DNA of 64,000 bases from Antrodiella citrinella (lineage: Eukaryota > Basidiomycota > Agaricomycetes > Polyporales > Steccherinaceae), in NCBI GenBank assembly GCA_004802725.1, contig SGPM01000001.1:434001-498000 (forward strand), given 5' to 3'. Made by a program: the position numbers and the translations under genes. Numbering within the stretch: position 1 is the first letter of the stretch; the number at the start of each line of letters is the position of its first letter. Below are positions 45,801 through 57,539 of the stretch, one piece after another. The notes below the pieces were generated by a model. It saw only the letters and a program-made list of their open reading frames with translations, was not told where the DNA came from and did no database searches.

Positions 45801-46483
45801 ATGCATACCTGTCCAACCCAGTCGTCATAGACAACATAATCACCCATGTCAACTTCCAGATCGCATTCAGTCTCGTCTGTGCTTCGCCACCCTGGTATCT
45901 CTTGACCGTTGATCGTGTGCTCAAGTAGGCCGGTTACTTCGATGCTAATAAGCAGAGGGGTGAGTCAGACAGAGGATGGGGTGAATGTACGCACATACCT
46001 TGTCACCACTCCGGCTTGAACGTCGTCAACACTTCGCTTTAATAGGTCTCCGGGTTGATAACTTCTGTCTACAAGCTGTAGTTTCGACTCCGGCAATATC
46101 TCACGAGTTCCCTTGGTATAGAACGAGATACCAACCTCGCCCTGCTTGAGAGTGCGTAGCAAGGGATCGACGATTTCGTCGTCAGGAATTGGTGGAAGGT
46201 CCTCCGCGTCGTGCCAACATCGCTGAGGGCCCAGGTACATATCAATGTGCTGCACCGAAGGTGGGACTCAGAGAACCACGAAGAGCAACATACCATAACC
46301 AAACCGAGTGTTCCCGGACTATCCACCAGTTCCACAATATCTTCTTGGTACAACTGACGACGACGTTGAATGAGGAAACTACGTACGGCGATACGGAAGG
46401 CGGCATACCTTTGCTCGACGCTGCGGTTTCAGGCTCTCGACGGCATCCTTCGCCTGCGACTGCATGCCTACCTCAGTCGACAT
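42831..46483 (-). CDS. UBE2O/E2-230K-like ubiquitin-conjugating enzyme
   Basis: Very large E2. The N-terminal two-thirds holds several SH3-like beta modules ([57 protein letters not shown] with [26 protein letters not shown]). An acidic linker follows ([19 protein letters not shown]). The UBC domain is C-terminal: [25 protein letters not shown], then [19 protein letters not shown] with the active-site Cys in [11 protein letters not shown], and [25 protein letters not shown]. It ends with helical [11 protein letters not shown] and [26 protein letters not shown]2O proteins combine E2 and E3 activity and in animals act on orphan ribosomal proteins. Start ATG at 46483 ([18 protein letters not shown]), stop TAG at 42831-42833. 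About 15 exons. The call is firm at domain level. Confidence 0.88.
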
Positions 46484-46702
46484 AAATCAACACGTTATGA
46501 AACGAGATAGAATGCGCGGTGGTAAATTGTGGGGATAGGGAAGTGTATGTATGATTCTGAACCTGAAAGGGCACCGGAAAGCTGAGTCTATCGGTCAGAG
46601 GCGCTCGGCAAGATGACCCCGATCATCCGTGCGCCAAGTAGTCTTAGTCTACTAAACTAGTACTTGTTACTGTCTTCAACTTTCGAGTTACACTTGTCCA
46701 CC

Positions 46703-48471
46703 ATGCTTCATTTACTAGATCTACCCACAGAGCTCATCCTACATTTTCTCAATGCACTCGATTTCAGATCTCTTCTTCGTTGCCGTCAGGTATCACATCT
46801 CGCGATCATTTGCAGTGCTACGTGATCTCATCGCATCTCCAGCTGAACAAAGCTTTCAAAGAAACTATAGACAGCGATGTTGTCTCGCAGTACACCATTG
46901 AACTGGCTATAGATGGCATGGAAGATGGCCCCTCCAGCGGTATCAGTCCCTCCGAACGCCTCGAGCTTCTCAGAGGACATAGAGCAGCTTGGAAAAGCAT
47001 GAAGTTCACGTCGCAAATCGATATACCCATGTCTGTAGGCGGTGTTTGGGAATTATATGGAGGAGTACTCGCGCAGGGATTATCTAACAGGGGTCTAAGC
47101 TTCACTCTATTACCCTCCGAACTGAGAGGCATCAAGCAGCGGTCATGGACGTTGGAAGATCTCGGTGTCAAGATACGCGACTTTGGAATGGATCCGTCGC
47201 AAGATCTTCTGGTCATTGTAGTAAAACCTCCCAGAGGGTGAGTACTTGTACAAGGTCACATTGACTATACTAATAGTATTACCACAGATCCACGGAGTAC
47301 AGTGTTCATCTGCGGACACTGAGTACAGGAAGAGCTCATCCAAACGCTTCGAGTCCTGCTGTGTTGCGTCACAATGCGGCAGAGAGGAACTTTACCTTTG
47401 CTATACAAATCAGCGGAAAACATCTGGGTATCCTATTCCAAAGCGGAGATGAGAGCGACAGTGAGCTCGTCATTTGGAACTGGCAGACAGGTGCTATTGA
47501 AATGGTCAGAGTCACCAGGTGTGCAACTCGTGCAACGCTAACCTTGTTCTCAATAGTCACTCAGCTTCGACACTCAAAGCCCTTTTGCTTTTCTCTCCGA
47601 GCGCCATGTGCTTGTCACTTACGTTCGTGCGGAAGACGAAGGGAACCCTGAACTAGTACTCTCGGTATTCGACTTTTTGTCAGCGCCCTCGAAAAAGAAG
47701 AGCAGCCAAGAGATGGAGTCCGTCTGTGATTTGATGTTCCCTGCTTTGGACGATGCCGCCGAGATTTTAGCTGTGTCTCTACGTTCAGATCCCGCCCCAG
47801 GATGGAAACCACACCTGGCTCTTGCTGCTCCTTTTTACAAGGACCGAAATGAGAGGCTTTTCGTTCTCACCATTTGGTTCGCCGAACATGGCCAGATCAA
47901 GCCGCTGTTACTCTTCCTTCCTTCGTCGACTGCGCTCCGTCATGTCGAGAAGTGCGAGTCTGATGTTTCAAACCAAGGACGCCACATCCCCTGGATCGAG
48001 TGGGGCCCATCAGGAGCGCGTTTGTGGCCTGCGCCGACGATTCACTCCCCCGTTTGGGTTTGTTATGTTTACGGGATGTCGTTCATCTGTGTCAAGATGG
48101 CTCGTCCAGGGCGCCGCAGGATGCTGCAATTATTCGACTTCAATCAGCTAGCGGTTAAGAAAAGATTAGGGGAGCAGGGTACGGACAAGCAGGATCCCTC
48201 GGACATTTTGATGGATCGGGAAACAAGTACAGGGACAGCAGCAGGTGTGGGGATTTTTGAAGGGACTGTTACGACCTCCCTGCCCTTCCAAATGCGTACA
48301 TTCGCGGCTGGACACGAGGATAAATTGGGAGCGTCCATGATGAGCGAGGACGCAATCATCACGGTTTACAACGTGGGTTCTTCTCTATGCACGCATTGAG
48401 GTCATAGTGATTGACCATGCATGTACCTACAGGCGGAGACCCTTCGATACTACCGCGTCTTTAATTTCTGA
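46703..48471 (+). CDS. F-box domain protein
   Basis: Begins MLHLLDLPTELILHFLNALDFRSLLRCRQ, an F-box, then (after a 53-nt intron, 46790-46842) LNKAFKETIDSDVVSQYTIELAIDGMEDGP, the continuation seen in a large mushroom F-box family. The rest has beta-rich, WD/Kelch-like repeats without clear signatures (SGKHLGILFQSGDESDSELVIWNWQTG, FLSERHVLVTYVRAEDEGN, LQLFDFNQLAVKK). It is a likely substrate adaptor of an SCF ubiquitin ligase; the target is unknown. The last exon (AETLRYYRVFNF) ends at the stop 48469-48471. All introns used are GT-AG. It is divergent from the UBE2O-like gene with 219 bp between starts, so two ubiquitin-system genes share a promoter region. Confidence 0.82.
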
Positions 48472-48949
48472 AGCGTCTCGCTCCTTTACAGCTTCTGTGA
48501 GTCCGACTGCTACCTGACGCTTGGTAGTGGGATCTTTGCTAATTGTCGACCTCTGCATCACGATCATAGACAGCCACTCGAGCCCGTGTCGGGCTATGCA
48601 TGATCTTAGAATCAAACCAACATCTTCAGCGCCCGATAAACTTGTCGTATCATAGGCTCGTAGCTTGACATGAACACCGGTGAAGCGCGGATTTCGTTGT
48701 CGAATATCATTGGCGAGAGACTGCAGAGGGCGGTTGCAGCTATGATGACCCGAGGACACCGGTGTACTACTTTGGTAGCAAGCGCAGAGCTCCTCTGTAT
48801 TGTGTCTGTCGTGCGCCATATACGCTGTTCGAAGTTCGAATGCTGTTCATCGATCTGCAATAAGCTGATACACGGCGACATTTTCGCGACAAAGTGGCAA
48901 TAAGAACGCAGAGACACTCGCGGCCCTTACTTACGTTTAGACCCTGCAT
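48427..48949 (-). CDS. Possible small gene, unidentified; overlaps the F-box 3' end
   Basis: A minus-strand model can be built: ATG at 48949 (MQGLN), an intron beginning GTAAGT, an exon with a helical sequence (DEQHSNFEQRIWRTTDTIQRSSALATK), an intron beginning GTAGTA, then SLANDIRQRNPRFTG, HVKLRAYDTTSLSGAEDVGLI and a stop at 48427. The spliced protein would be about 130 aa. I recognise no family. Its last codons overlap the F-box final exon on the opposite strand by 45 bp, which argues for caution. It may instead be antisense or UTR sequence. Confidence 0.3.
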
Positions 48950-49119
48950 TGTAATGGGCGCCTATACGATCCGGCGTTTGAGCGCGCAGATTTTGCTTCG
49001 AGTCTTGCAGGTCCTCCAACAGCGTTTTTCACTGACCTCCTCATGACTCAGAAACGAATGCATAAAGCCTCCCTCCTCCCGGTCTGGCATCCTACTACCT
49101 GATCCCCCACTATCCAGAC
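48472..49119. other. Region between F-box gene and N-acetylglutamate synthase gene
   Basis: 648 bp, holding the ARG2 promoter, the F-box terminator and the doubtful minus-strand model above. No strong known promoter element seen. Confidence 0.45.
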
Positions 49120-51109
49120 ATGCTCTCCCATGCAGCTCGCTGTATACCCCGCACCGTCGCCACAAATCTCAATTCAAGGTCAGGACAGACTTTCAGGGCC
49201 TTTTATGCTGTGCGTACCGATGAACGTTCTACTCTGTTCACGTTCGTTGATCCCTGCCTTTGCAGACCATCCAATCCCTGCGGCGTGCACCCCCTTCGAT
49301 ACCTGAGCTGGATGACATTGATCCTGCCGACAATGTGAGTCATGAGTACTGAGCCCTCAACTATAGTACTCATTTGAACTATAGGACTTCATCATGTCGG
49401 TTCTCCGGGCCAATCCCTCGTTGAGGGATACTCAGGCTTATCGTGCATACTTCAATTTAGTCCCCCCTCCTCCTCCGCGGAAACCCGACGAACTTCAAAA
49501 GGAATCAATGGCGAAGCCACAGGCTGCCAGGGAGACCCTTCTCCCCGAGGTCGCGCCGCAAACTCAGAGCCCGGTCATTGCATCCATATTAAATCCTATA
49601 CACCGCCGTACGGCTCTTGTCAAAGTGCAGGGTCCTTTCACGGACCGTCAAGTCGACAGCATCGCCCGAGGTATGGTGTACCTGGAAAAACTCGGTTTGC
49701 TCAGTGTCCTAGTTGTCGACAATTATAGTATACCCAAAGGAGGAGACGGAGAACGTTCGGCAATTGTCGAAGAGACCATGCGAGTCGTCACTGCTCTCGA
49801 GAAGCAAGGTGCTAGAGCCCGTCCGGTACTTGGTGCCGTCGTCCGCCTGGGACCCAAACCTGGAGACGAAGAAGATCCAGAGCCTCAGGATCATTCCATC
49901 CCAGAGGCGCATACGTTCCCATCTGACCTGGTGCATATCCGCTCTGCACTCCGTGCTGGCGAAATCCCTGTGATCCCCCCACTCGCTCTTGATTCTTTCT
50001 GCCGGTCGGTCCGAGTCGACAGTAATGATGTCGTCGCCGCCCTCGTTCGGGGTATGGCGGAAGCCGCCGCCTTAGATGGTTTCGGGCAAACACAAAAGGA
50101 TGGCGTTGAGCCCTCCACTCCTTCTGAGGATATCGATCTCACTCCCCTCCGCTTGATGATTATCAACAAAGAGGGTGGCGTCCCATCCTACGCTCGTTCA
50201 GGACTGCCCCATCTTCTCGTCAACCTCACCTCAGAGTACACATACATCCGCGACACCTTCGATAAGCAATGGAAAAGTACTCATCCTTCTGCGATGTCAA
50301 ATCTCGACCTTGCTCGGACATGTCTCGCGTATATGCCCCCCACCTCCTCTGCAGTCATGGTATCCCACCGTTCTCCTAGTTCCCTCATCGCCAACTTGAT
50401 CACGAACAAACCCGCTATCTCATCCAGTCTTCCTCATGCTATGCTCGAGAGCAACGGTGTACTCACTGCTCACACGCCAACTCTGCTGCGCCGCGGTCTT
50501 CCCATCCGTGTCATCCGCTCTCCCGCAGACATCGACAGAGCCAAACTGAAGAATCTGCTCGAGCAGTCCTTTGGCCGAAAGCTGGATGAAGGTTCATTCT
50601 GGAAGCGAATCGATGACTACCTAGACTTCGTCGTCGTCGCAGGAGATTACGCAGGAGCTGCTATCGTGACAAATGAGAGTGCTACAGTGCCGTCGTCGTT
50701 CAGCCCAGTGGCCTATCTCGACAAGTTCGCTGTTCTGCCGAGCCACCAGGGTGACGGCACAGTCGACTTCTTGTGGGTCGCGTTGCACGACGAGTCGTAT
50801 GGACTGGGACTGCCATTCTCTGCCAACCCCAACGGAGGGAAGCAGGGTGTCGGTCAAGGGCGCGACTTAGTGTGGCGGAGCCGTGCCAACAATCCCGTGA
50901 ACAAGTGGTACTTCGAACGAAGCACTGGTCACTTGCGCATGGGCGATTGGGTGCTGTTCTGGTGCGATGCCGAGGTGCGGCTCAAAACGGTGGAGGGGCG
51001 CCGGGCCAACGCAGGTCTGTCGTACTTGGAGGACTGGGAGCATGGTCGGTTGTCGTCATGGGGGGAGGTTGTGATGAAGATACCATCTAGTTGGAAGCAA
51101 AATGTATGA
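49120..51109 (+). CDS. arg2: Mitochondrial amino-acid N-acetyltransferase (N-acetylglutamate synthase)
   Basis: First enzyme of arginine synthesis: acetyl-CoA plus L-glutamate gives N-acetylglutamate in mitochondria. Exons 49120-49209, 49266-49334 and 49385-51109 join in frame to 627 aa. The N-terminus (MLSHAARCIPRTVATNLNSRSGQTFRAF) is basic and lacks acids, as a mitochondrial presequence. DFIMSVLRANPSLRDTQAY and the amino-acid-kinase-like domain (ALVKVQGPFTDRQVDSIARGMVYLEKLGLLSVLVVDN, LTPLRLMIINKEGGVPS) follow, then the acetyltransferase domain (LLEQSFGRKLDEGSFWKRI, AYLDKFAVLPSHQGDGTVDFLWVALHDES, VWRSRANNPVNKWYFERSTGHLRMGDWVLFW). The family plan and length (about 600-700 aa) are normal. Arginine feedback is expected for this family but cannot be read from sequence alone. 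Confidence 0.95.
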
Positions 51110-52074
51110 AGCATGCGCGGGCGTGCGCCTGGAGACTCACCCCAGTATCATCGAGGACGGAACTTTTGTATTGCAAGGACATCGTTGTATCTTTATTCAA
51201 CCCTAGACGTCGATTCAATCAAATCCATCATGGTTCGGATTATGATTCACTGCGTTAAGTCTGTATCGGTCTCTGATGGATAGACTGACTTGTGACTTCA
51301 ACTTCGTGGTCACCGGTTACGACTTGCCAGTGTGAGCAACTCGTACCAGGTGAGCACTACGACTTTGAACCACTGCATCTACTCATACAAGTTCGTAGGG
51401 ATTCACCGTGTCGAGTTCAGCTTGTTTTCGAATCAAGAGCTAGTTTTACCGACTCTTCCGGATATCCTCCCTCTCTATACCGTCATAACTCGCAGTGAGT
51501 GCGTGATGCTATTAGTGTTTGTCTCCATGCGCCATGCGTGATGCGTCTTAGGCTAATTTTGCAGGCAATCAGCTAACGATGCTTCTTTTGAGCTGGAGCA
51601 TCGCTAAAGCGGCTCGTCGCATAAACTGCTTCCACCCAATCCGTTATACTTACGGGCCATGGCACTGCGCAAGTAAGCATATTGTGCATAGAATTACTCT
51701 TACCGTAACACGATGGTGAGCACATATACGTACCCTAGATGTCAATTTTGTGGCGGCGGGACTGCCAATACTGACCAACTTCTCCCGTCAGCGCAGCGCA
51801 TGTAGTGTATGAAACCTCGTCATCAACCGCTTCGGAGATGGATCGTCGGATCCATAACCGACTGGTCAGCGATTCAACGGCATGCTGCTCAAGGATGCCT
51901 GCGGCCGTCGTTAAGGACTAGGTATAGCAACCACTGAGGAGTATATGAGGACCCCTTCCAGCAGATTTCGAATACCAACCAGCTCCGCCTTCTGCCTTAC
52001 TAGCCCAACTCAGCCAGTCTATTCCTTCCTCCGCCGCACGTTCTCTACTTAACGTCCAACCCAGCGATATCATC
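51110..52074. other. 965-bp intergenic region upstream of the small secreted protein gene
   Basis: No protein-like frame, repeat or RNA gene stands out. A GTATATGAGG stretch at 51941-51950, about 130 bp before the ATG, could be a TATA element, and the 60 bp before the ATG are pyrimidine-rich. Long promoters of this type are common for regulated secreted-protein genes. Confidence 0.4.
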
Positions 52075-52637
52075 ATGATGTTCAAATTCCTCGCCACTGC
52101 TCTTGTTGCCTCGACAGCCGTCGTGGCTGGCCCCGTCGCTCGTGCTCAGCTCGATGTTTACAACCCAGAGATCACGAGCCCCGTCTCGGCGCAGGTGTGG
52201 GCAGTTGGAACTACCCAGCTCGTTTCTTGGGACCTGTCTTCCATCCCGTCTTCCCAGTACGACAAGCCTGGAATGTTGCTCCTCGGTTATCTCGAGAACA
52301 ACAGCGAGAACTTGGACGTCCGTACGTGCTTCTTTGATCTAGTGGTAGCGGTCCCATGCTGATACACGGAATCATCTTCAGGTCACCCTCTCGCCACTGG
52401 CTTCGACATTGGAGCTGGCAATGTCACCATCACTGTCCCCGCTGTCGTAGGCCGGGATGACTACGTCGTCGCATGTGAGTCCCATTCCAGTCCTTAGTCT
52501 TTGCATTTAATGTTCATCCTGTTTTTCTAGTGCTCGGTGACTCTGGAAACATCTCTCCCGAGTTCACGATCACCAATGTGACCGACGCGACCAGTGCCAC
52601 TTCCACTGCGGCCGCCATAGCGACTAGCGCTGCTTGA
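52075..52637 (+). CDS. Small secreted Kre9/Knh1-like (Ser/Thr-rich) protein
   Basis: Exons 52075-52321, 52382-52474 and 52531-52637 join in frame to 148 aa. The signal peptide is MMFKFLATALVASTAVVAGPVA. The mature part reads ITSPVSAQVWAVGTTQLVSWDLSSIP, then GMLLLGYLENNSENLDV, GNVTITVPAVVGRDDYVVALLGDSGNISPEF, the beta-sandwich pattern of the Kre9/Knh1-type domain found in many fungal wall proteins. The tail is Thr/Ala/Ser-rich (TDATSATSTAAAIATSAA) but ends without the hydrophobic stretch needed for a GPI signal, so it is probably secreted rather than anchored. No Cys is visible after the signal peptide. A start at the second Met (52078) is equally possible. Confidence 0.82.
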
Positions 52638-52903
52638 AGTGTTAGTAGCAGACTGTAGCTTCCGGGCATTCGTTTCCAGTCCCTACTCGCGTTTGACTCA
52701 TGGCAGAACTGTCTTACGGACTTTATCACGCTTTGGACTTTCTACGATACCCTCTATAATCAATCTTACCACATTGTCAATTTGATGTGGCGCTCTTTAC
52801 AATCTAAACTGGACAGTCCGTCGTGAAATTGTCTGGAACCGCGCGTTGTGGAGATAAACGAACCGTTACAAATAAGCTACCTCAGAAGACAGATGTCGTC
52901 ACG

Positions 52904-54297
52904 TCAAATGTACTTATCCATAGCATTCTTCGCAGCCTCTACACCCAAGAAGGTGGCTGCATTGGCAGGGAACGCCTGTGATGATAGCAATGGTAAGGAC
53001 GGAATGAATAGGAGACGTTGCATTTAGACTTACTCGAGCCATCGCAGGTCCTAAACCTCTCCAGAGTGCAGTTACACCATCGATAGCGATGGTCTTACGT
53101 GCACAATCGAGGAACCCAGAATACGTTCCTGTAGGCGCGGACTGTATCCGGGATTTCAAAACCTACGGATATCAGAAATGGGTGAGCCACCGCGTTCTCG
53201 AGTTCATCAGTACTTGACAAGCTCACGTCAGGTGGGATAGCTATTGACCACATCGCCACGCCTGCAGTACCACCTGCTAGAATGACTGCACTCAGGTTGA
53301 GATCCGTCGCAGACGCGCCAGCTGGTGTCAAAAACTTTTTCGTGACCTCGTATGCAGCGAAATACCTGACAGGGACGTGATCAATGTCTCGAAGGTGCAC
53401 ACCTGCCGGAAATCGCTTACGCTGCACTGCCGGGGCCGTCCCGGGCTACTGTGGCGAATGATCCACGGAACACGCTACGGATACCACCTTCCCTGTACAA
53501 ATGCCGTACGACGTCAAAGACACCCTTGTACTGAGGACCGCCCTGTCCTTGGCCTTGAATCTATCATCGAAACAAGTCAGAAAGAAATATCTCGGCATCA
53601 AGGGTTTCGTGGCATACCTGCAACAGCACTTTCGCCCGTTCTACTGGCGCCGTGACTAACGTCGTCGGAACAGCTGACAGGAATCCGGCAGCTGCATACT
53701 CTGCTACGCTTAGACGTTCAGTTGTCCGATTTGGCGTAAGTTTGTAGATCAGGAGCTTGGACATGTCGTATGCCTATTGACGCGGTTTGACGTTGTGAGC
53801 AAGATGCATTGCTGGTGAGAGTTCAAGAGAGCGCACCCAGAAGGACATGGCGAATATGGGGGTGACACCCAGTAACGGCGGGATCACACCACGGTACAAG
53901 CTAATATAATGGCCGAAACATCGTTAGATGTGCAAAATGGAGGATAGGTATTACTCTTACCCTGTAGCACCATCACGAGCCAAAGTTTTCTTCACGACAT
54001 CTATAGCACCAGTATACGTTCCCGGTGCGGCGGTTTGCAGGCGAGTCTTGGTGAGATCGAACGGATGTCCTGGAACCAGTTCAGACACGTTTTCTCTAGA
54101 GAAATGCAAATGAACTCACCGACAAGGACAGCTGCTATGCCTCCGACGCCTCCCGCGACAAACGACTTGACCGACTCTGCTGTCGAGGACGAACTTTTCG
54201 ACGCGTTGGTCGCTTCCTCACCTGAAGATACGTCGCTCTATATCGGAGATGGTGGTCAGTCGAATATTCAGATCTCCAGTGAGCTAATGCTTACCAT
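52904..54297 (-). CDS. Mitochondrial carnitine/acylcarnitine-type carrier (SLC25)
   Basis: Carrier with three repeats and intact signatures: [49 protein letters not shown] and [22 protein letters not shown]. It also has [25 protein letters not shown] and [18 protein letters not shown], and a C-terminus of [21 protein letters not shown]. These are the marks of the carnitine/acylcarnitine carrier, which brings acyl groups into mitochondria for beta-oxidation. Stop TGA is at 52904-52906. The start is ATG at 54297, directly followed by GTAAGC; the coding frame ([19 protein letters not shown]) resumes about 90 bp later, so the start codon forms an exon of its own when the GTGAG acceptor is used. 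About eight exons in all. Confidence 0.88.
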
Positions 54298-54684
54298 GGC
54301 TGTAGGGTGTGTCTGGTGAAGGTCAGGACGAAAGACTCGTATGAGCGAAGGCCAAGACGAAGACTAAACACCATGATGATGAGATTGGTGGCAAGCGCGT
54401 GATATTTGCGTCCGTCCGCGACGCGAAGAAACTGAAGCCGGTGTCTCTGCGCTCTATTTCCCCACACAATGCGGGGGAAGGGCATCCGTTCTTCTCCGTT
54501 CCTCCGCACGGATCGAAGAACTCTCTGTATTGTACAAAAGGAAGAACGATACATACAGGCCGAGTATATTAATCTTTGTAGTACATATAATGTCTAAATC
54601 TACACATTTGTCTGCTTCACGCGTACGGCAAGTATTCTACCTCTTCATGGCAATAACAGACAATCCAAAAAAGTCCTACGTAGA
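54298..54684. other. Intergenic: carrier promoter and FAS1 gene 3' end
   Basis: 387 bp between two minus-strand genes. Contains a GC-rich piece then AT-rich 3' sequence of the FAS1 gene. No further structure seen. Confidence 0.4.
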
Positions 54685-57539
54685 TCATTCCTCATCCTGT
54701 TGTCCGAAGCCACCCACGGGCTCATAAGTCGCCTCTGTAGTGTCTCGCCTCCACACTAGCCGCACCGCGTAGAAGAACAGCCCAATCAGGCAGATACCAA
54801 CAGCCCCGACGCCTAGAGGTGCGCCGTACGCATTCCACCACGATGGGTAGTAAGGCATGAGCAGGTGGTCGATTTGGATAACACCTCCGGTACCACCGCC
54901 TGTCGTCGAGCGACCCCATGCCACGACATGCGCCCAGTCCCATTTCCCATTGTCCCCTCTCGCGCCCTTGATACCAACCAGCGTAGCACCATCGGCCTCG
55001 CTTCGGAAGACGACGTCGGCGTATGAGCTGATGTCGTCGAAGCTGTTCGATGCGGAGAGAAGGGTCCCGTATGTTGCGTCATCATCGAAAACTAGCGGTC
55101 TGTTGTTGATGACGTTGTCGAAGACATCCTTTACTGGACCGTCTTTCTTGGGCGTTTGGAGCGGAATGAGGTGTTGCGTAACGATATCACGAAGTCGCTC
55201 CTGATCGGCATAGAGCTCAGTGAGCTTGATGTTCTTGAATGCGTCGTCTGTGGGACATAGAAGCGTCCACCCAGTCTCGCCGAGACCCATATCCGCCCAA
55301 CGAGAGCCATCTGGTGGAGCCGTGCCATTCAGGATCCAATCTAGCCCAGCTTTGACGACCATAGTAGTCATCGTTGACCCTTTCGCAGCTTTGACCAGTT
55401 TGCCAACTGTCAAGTCCACGGAACGAGGGATCATAAGATCGGAGACTTCGTGTATGACCCCGGTCTTTGTGAGAGTGTCCTTCGTGTGAAGCTCAGAATG
55501 CATATCGACCCAACCGCCACTGGCGGTGAGAAGAAGGCTGCCGTTTCCAGCGTCTTTCCGTTCCAATTGGATGTCTGAACCTTCAAGAGTGCTGAATGTA
55601 CGTCGTGAACCACTTCGTAACTCTTGGGCATAGACAACCGAGTCAAGGACGTGATGCTGAATGACCTTTTCAAGGTCGGGTTTGGAGGATGCAGCAAGTA
55701 GATGAGAGCTGACAAGCAGTCCGAGACGCTTAAAAGCCTCATTATGGGGTATGAGGAGTGACGTCTGCGGCGTATATTTGAGCTTATCGGCTAGGTTCGT
55801 TGCAAAGACGGCGGCCAAGAAAACAGAAAGGTCCAAAGAGGGTAGTGCAGTAGTCAGCACATCTTCAGGAGGAGTGAGAGGCCTCGAGATGAAATAAATC
55901 AGCGTATTGTTGATCTCGACTGCAACGTGAGTGGTTAGTCGATGCTCGCGCTGTAGACCATCGCACTCACCGAAATCGAGGATACCTGCACCACCGAACC
56001 TGAACGTGCTATTTTCACCTTTCTCCTTCGGCTTGTTGACCTCGACACTAAGGACCTGCTTGCCTCCTGCCAGACCAGGTTCCTCCAAAGCGGTTTCCAG
56101 AAGCATGCCATTCTTCAACTTCTTCTGAGTCTGCTTGCCCGGCAAGAAGTGATACTGCAACATCTTCTTAAGATCTGCCGTCCCTTTCTCAGGCAGATTA
56201 TCGTCAAATAGGGCGATGACGTCGTCAGTGGGGGCAAGGATCGTCCACTGGGCGTCCGTGTCATTGATGAGTGACGTGAGATTGACCGAGTGAAGCAATG
56301 TTACGAATTGAGTGCAATTGAACACCAGAAGAGATTTCTCTGGCGTCAGTCGTAGAGTTCCCTCAGGAACCAGGAGTGAGGAAACCGTGTGTAACACGCC
56401 ATTCGAGGCGTACATGTCCGCCTCGACCAGCTCGGCACCAGACACTGTTGTCTTGTTGTCTGGTGTGATCGAGATCTCCAGTGTTGCACCTTCCACAGTA
56501 GTGACTACAAGGGGTCAATCATGGGATATCTGTATAAGCGGAGGTATTATAAGACTCACCATTTAGCCCAGATTCAAAGGATTCCGAGTACTTCACCGAC
56601 TTCCGATGCGCAGCATGCATATTGACAATGCGTGTCAAGTCATCTGATGCGAGGTCGCTTTCAAGATACAAGCGTTCATACCGCGGTAGTGCTTCCCATG
56701 CAGAGTCGACGGGGAGGAATAGAGTCAACTCGGAAGTGTGGTTCAAAAATCCGGCAATTTCGGGGTTCAGGATTTTCGATAAATAGGTTAGCTGAGGATG
56801 TCGTTGAATGATGGTTGCTGTGGACAGTATCAGACGCGAATTGTGAGGGAGTGCGCGAGCAGACAAAGCACTACGTACCGAGATTGGTGGGCACTTCCAG
56901 AACATCTGCCAGACCTAGCAAGACTCCATTGGACGTGTTCACCGCAGGTTTAACAATCTCTACGCCTCCGCCCCCTGTAAAATCCACGCCGACAAAGCTC
57001 TTCTCCTCTCGACTAGCAATTCTTAGCCTCTGTGGCGCGCCACCAAGTGTACCACCAGGCGTAGGTAGCCACGGTGGAGATGGCGGTGGTTCATGAGACG
57101 GTGGGCCTGTGGTCGATTGCCTAGGATAGTGCAATGTGGAGAGAACTTCCGGGGTTTGGTCCTTTGGAAGCTCGGATAAAGAATAATTTAGAAGATGATA
57201 GAAGAGTTCCTGTCGTAGGGCTTCTTGAACATTGTCGTGCGGAGACAAGGGGTCTTCGAGTAAGGACGCAGACCACAAGCTATTTCGGGATCTGTAACGC
57301 TCGATAGCATCGTTTGTCGGGGCGAACAGGGTACAAGCTTTCAGCTTGTTGAGAGTGGGAATAAGCTTTGCGCGTTGCAGCAAGCGCAGTAGGGATGTGT
57401 AATCCGGATCCGAGGAGAGGGCATCGACTAGGTTGGTCGACGAAACCGAGACATTCGTCTCAAGAAGTGGGACCTGGGACGCGAATGAGAGAGGCAGGAG
57501 GGCCAGCAATGGGAATGGGAAGCAATGCCATAGGTGCAT
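54685..57539 (-). CDS. Membrane-anchored protein with four FAS1 (fasciclin) domains
   Basis: Signal peptide MHLWHCFPFPLLALLPLSFA at 57539. FAS1 blocks: (1) TSLLRLLQRAKLIPTLNKLKACTLFAPTNDAIERY, (2) LTYLSKILNPEIAGFLNHTSELTLFLPVDSAWEALP with IVNMHAAHRKSV, (3) SLTSLINDTDAQWTILAPTDDVIALFDD with MLQYHFLPGKQ, and a later pair (SLLIPHNEAFKRLG with VIQHHVLDS; WTLLCPTDDAFKNIKLTELY with IVTQHLIPLQ). Near the end HVVAWGRSTTGGGTGGVIQIDHLLMPYYPSWWNAYG is followed by one transmembrane helix (GVGAVGICLIGLFFYAVRLVW) and a short acidic tail. Members of this architecture in fungi are vacuolar or cell-surface adhesion-like proteins (one is the yeast vacuolar protein YLR001C). Stop at 54685. About six exons, about 900 aa. 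Confidence 0.88.

Noticed and set aside
46790..46815. A 26-nt intron in the F-box gene
   Set aside because: The same donor with the acceptor at 46842 gives a normal 53-nt intron and the family sequence RCRQLNKAFKETID, so no tiny intron is needed.
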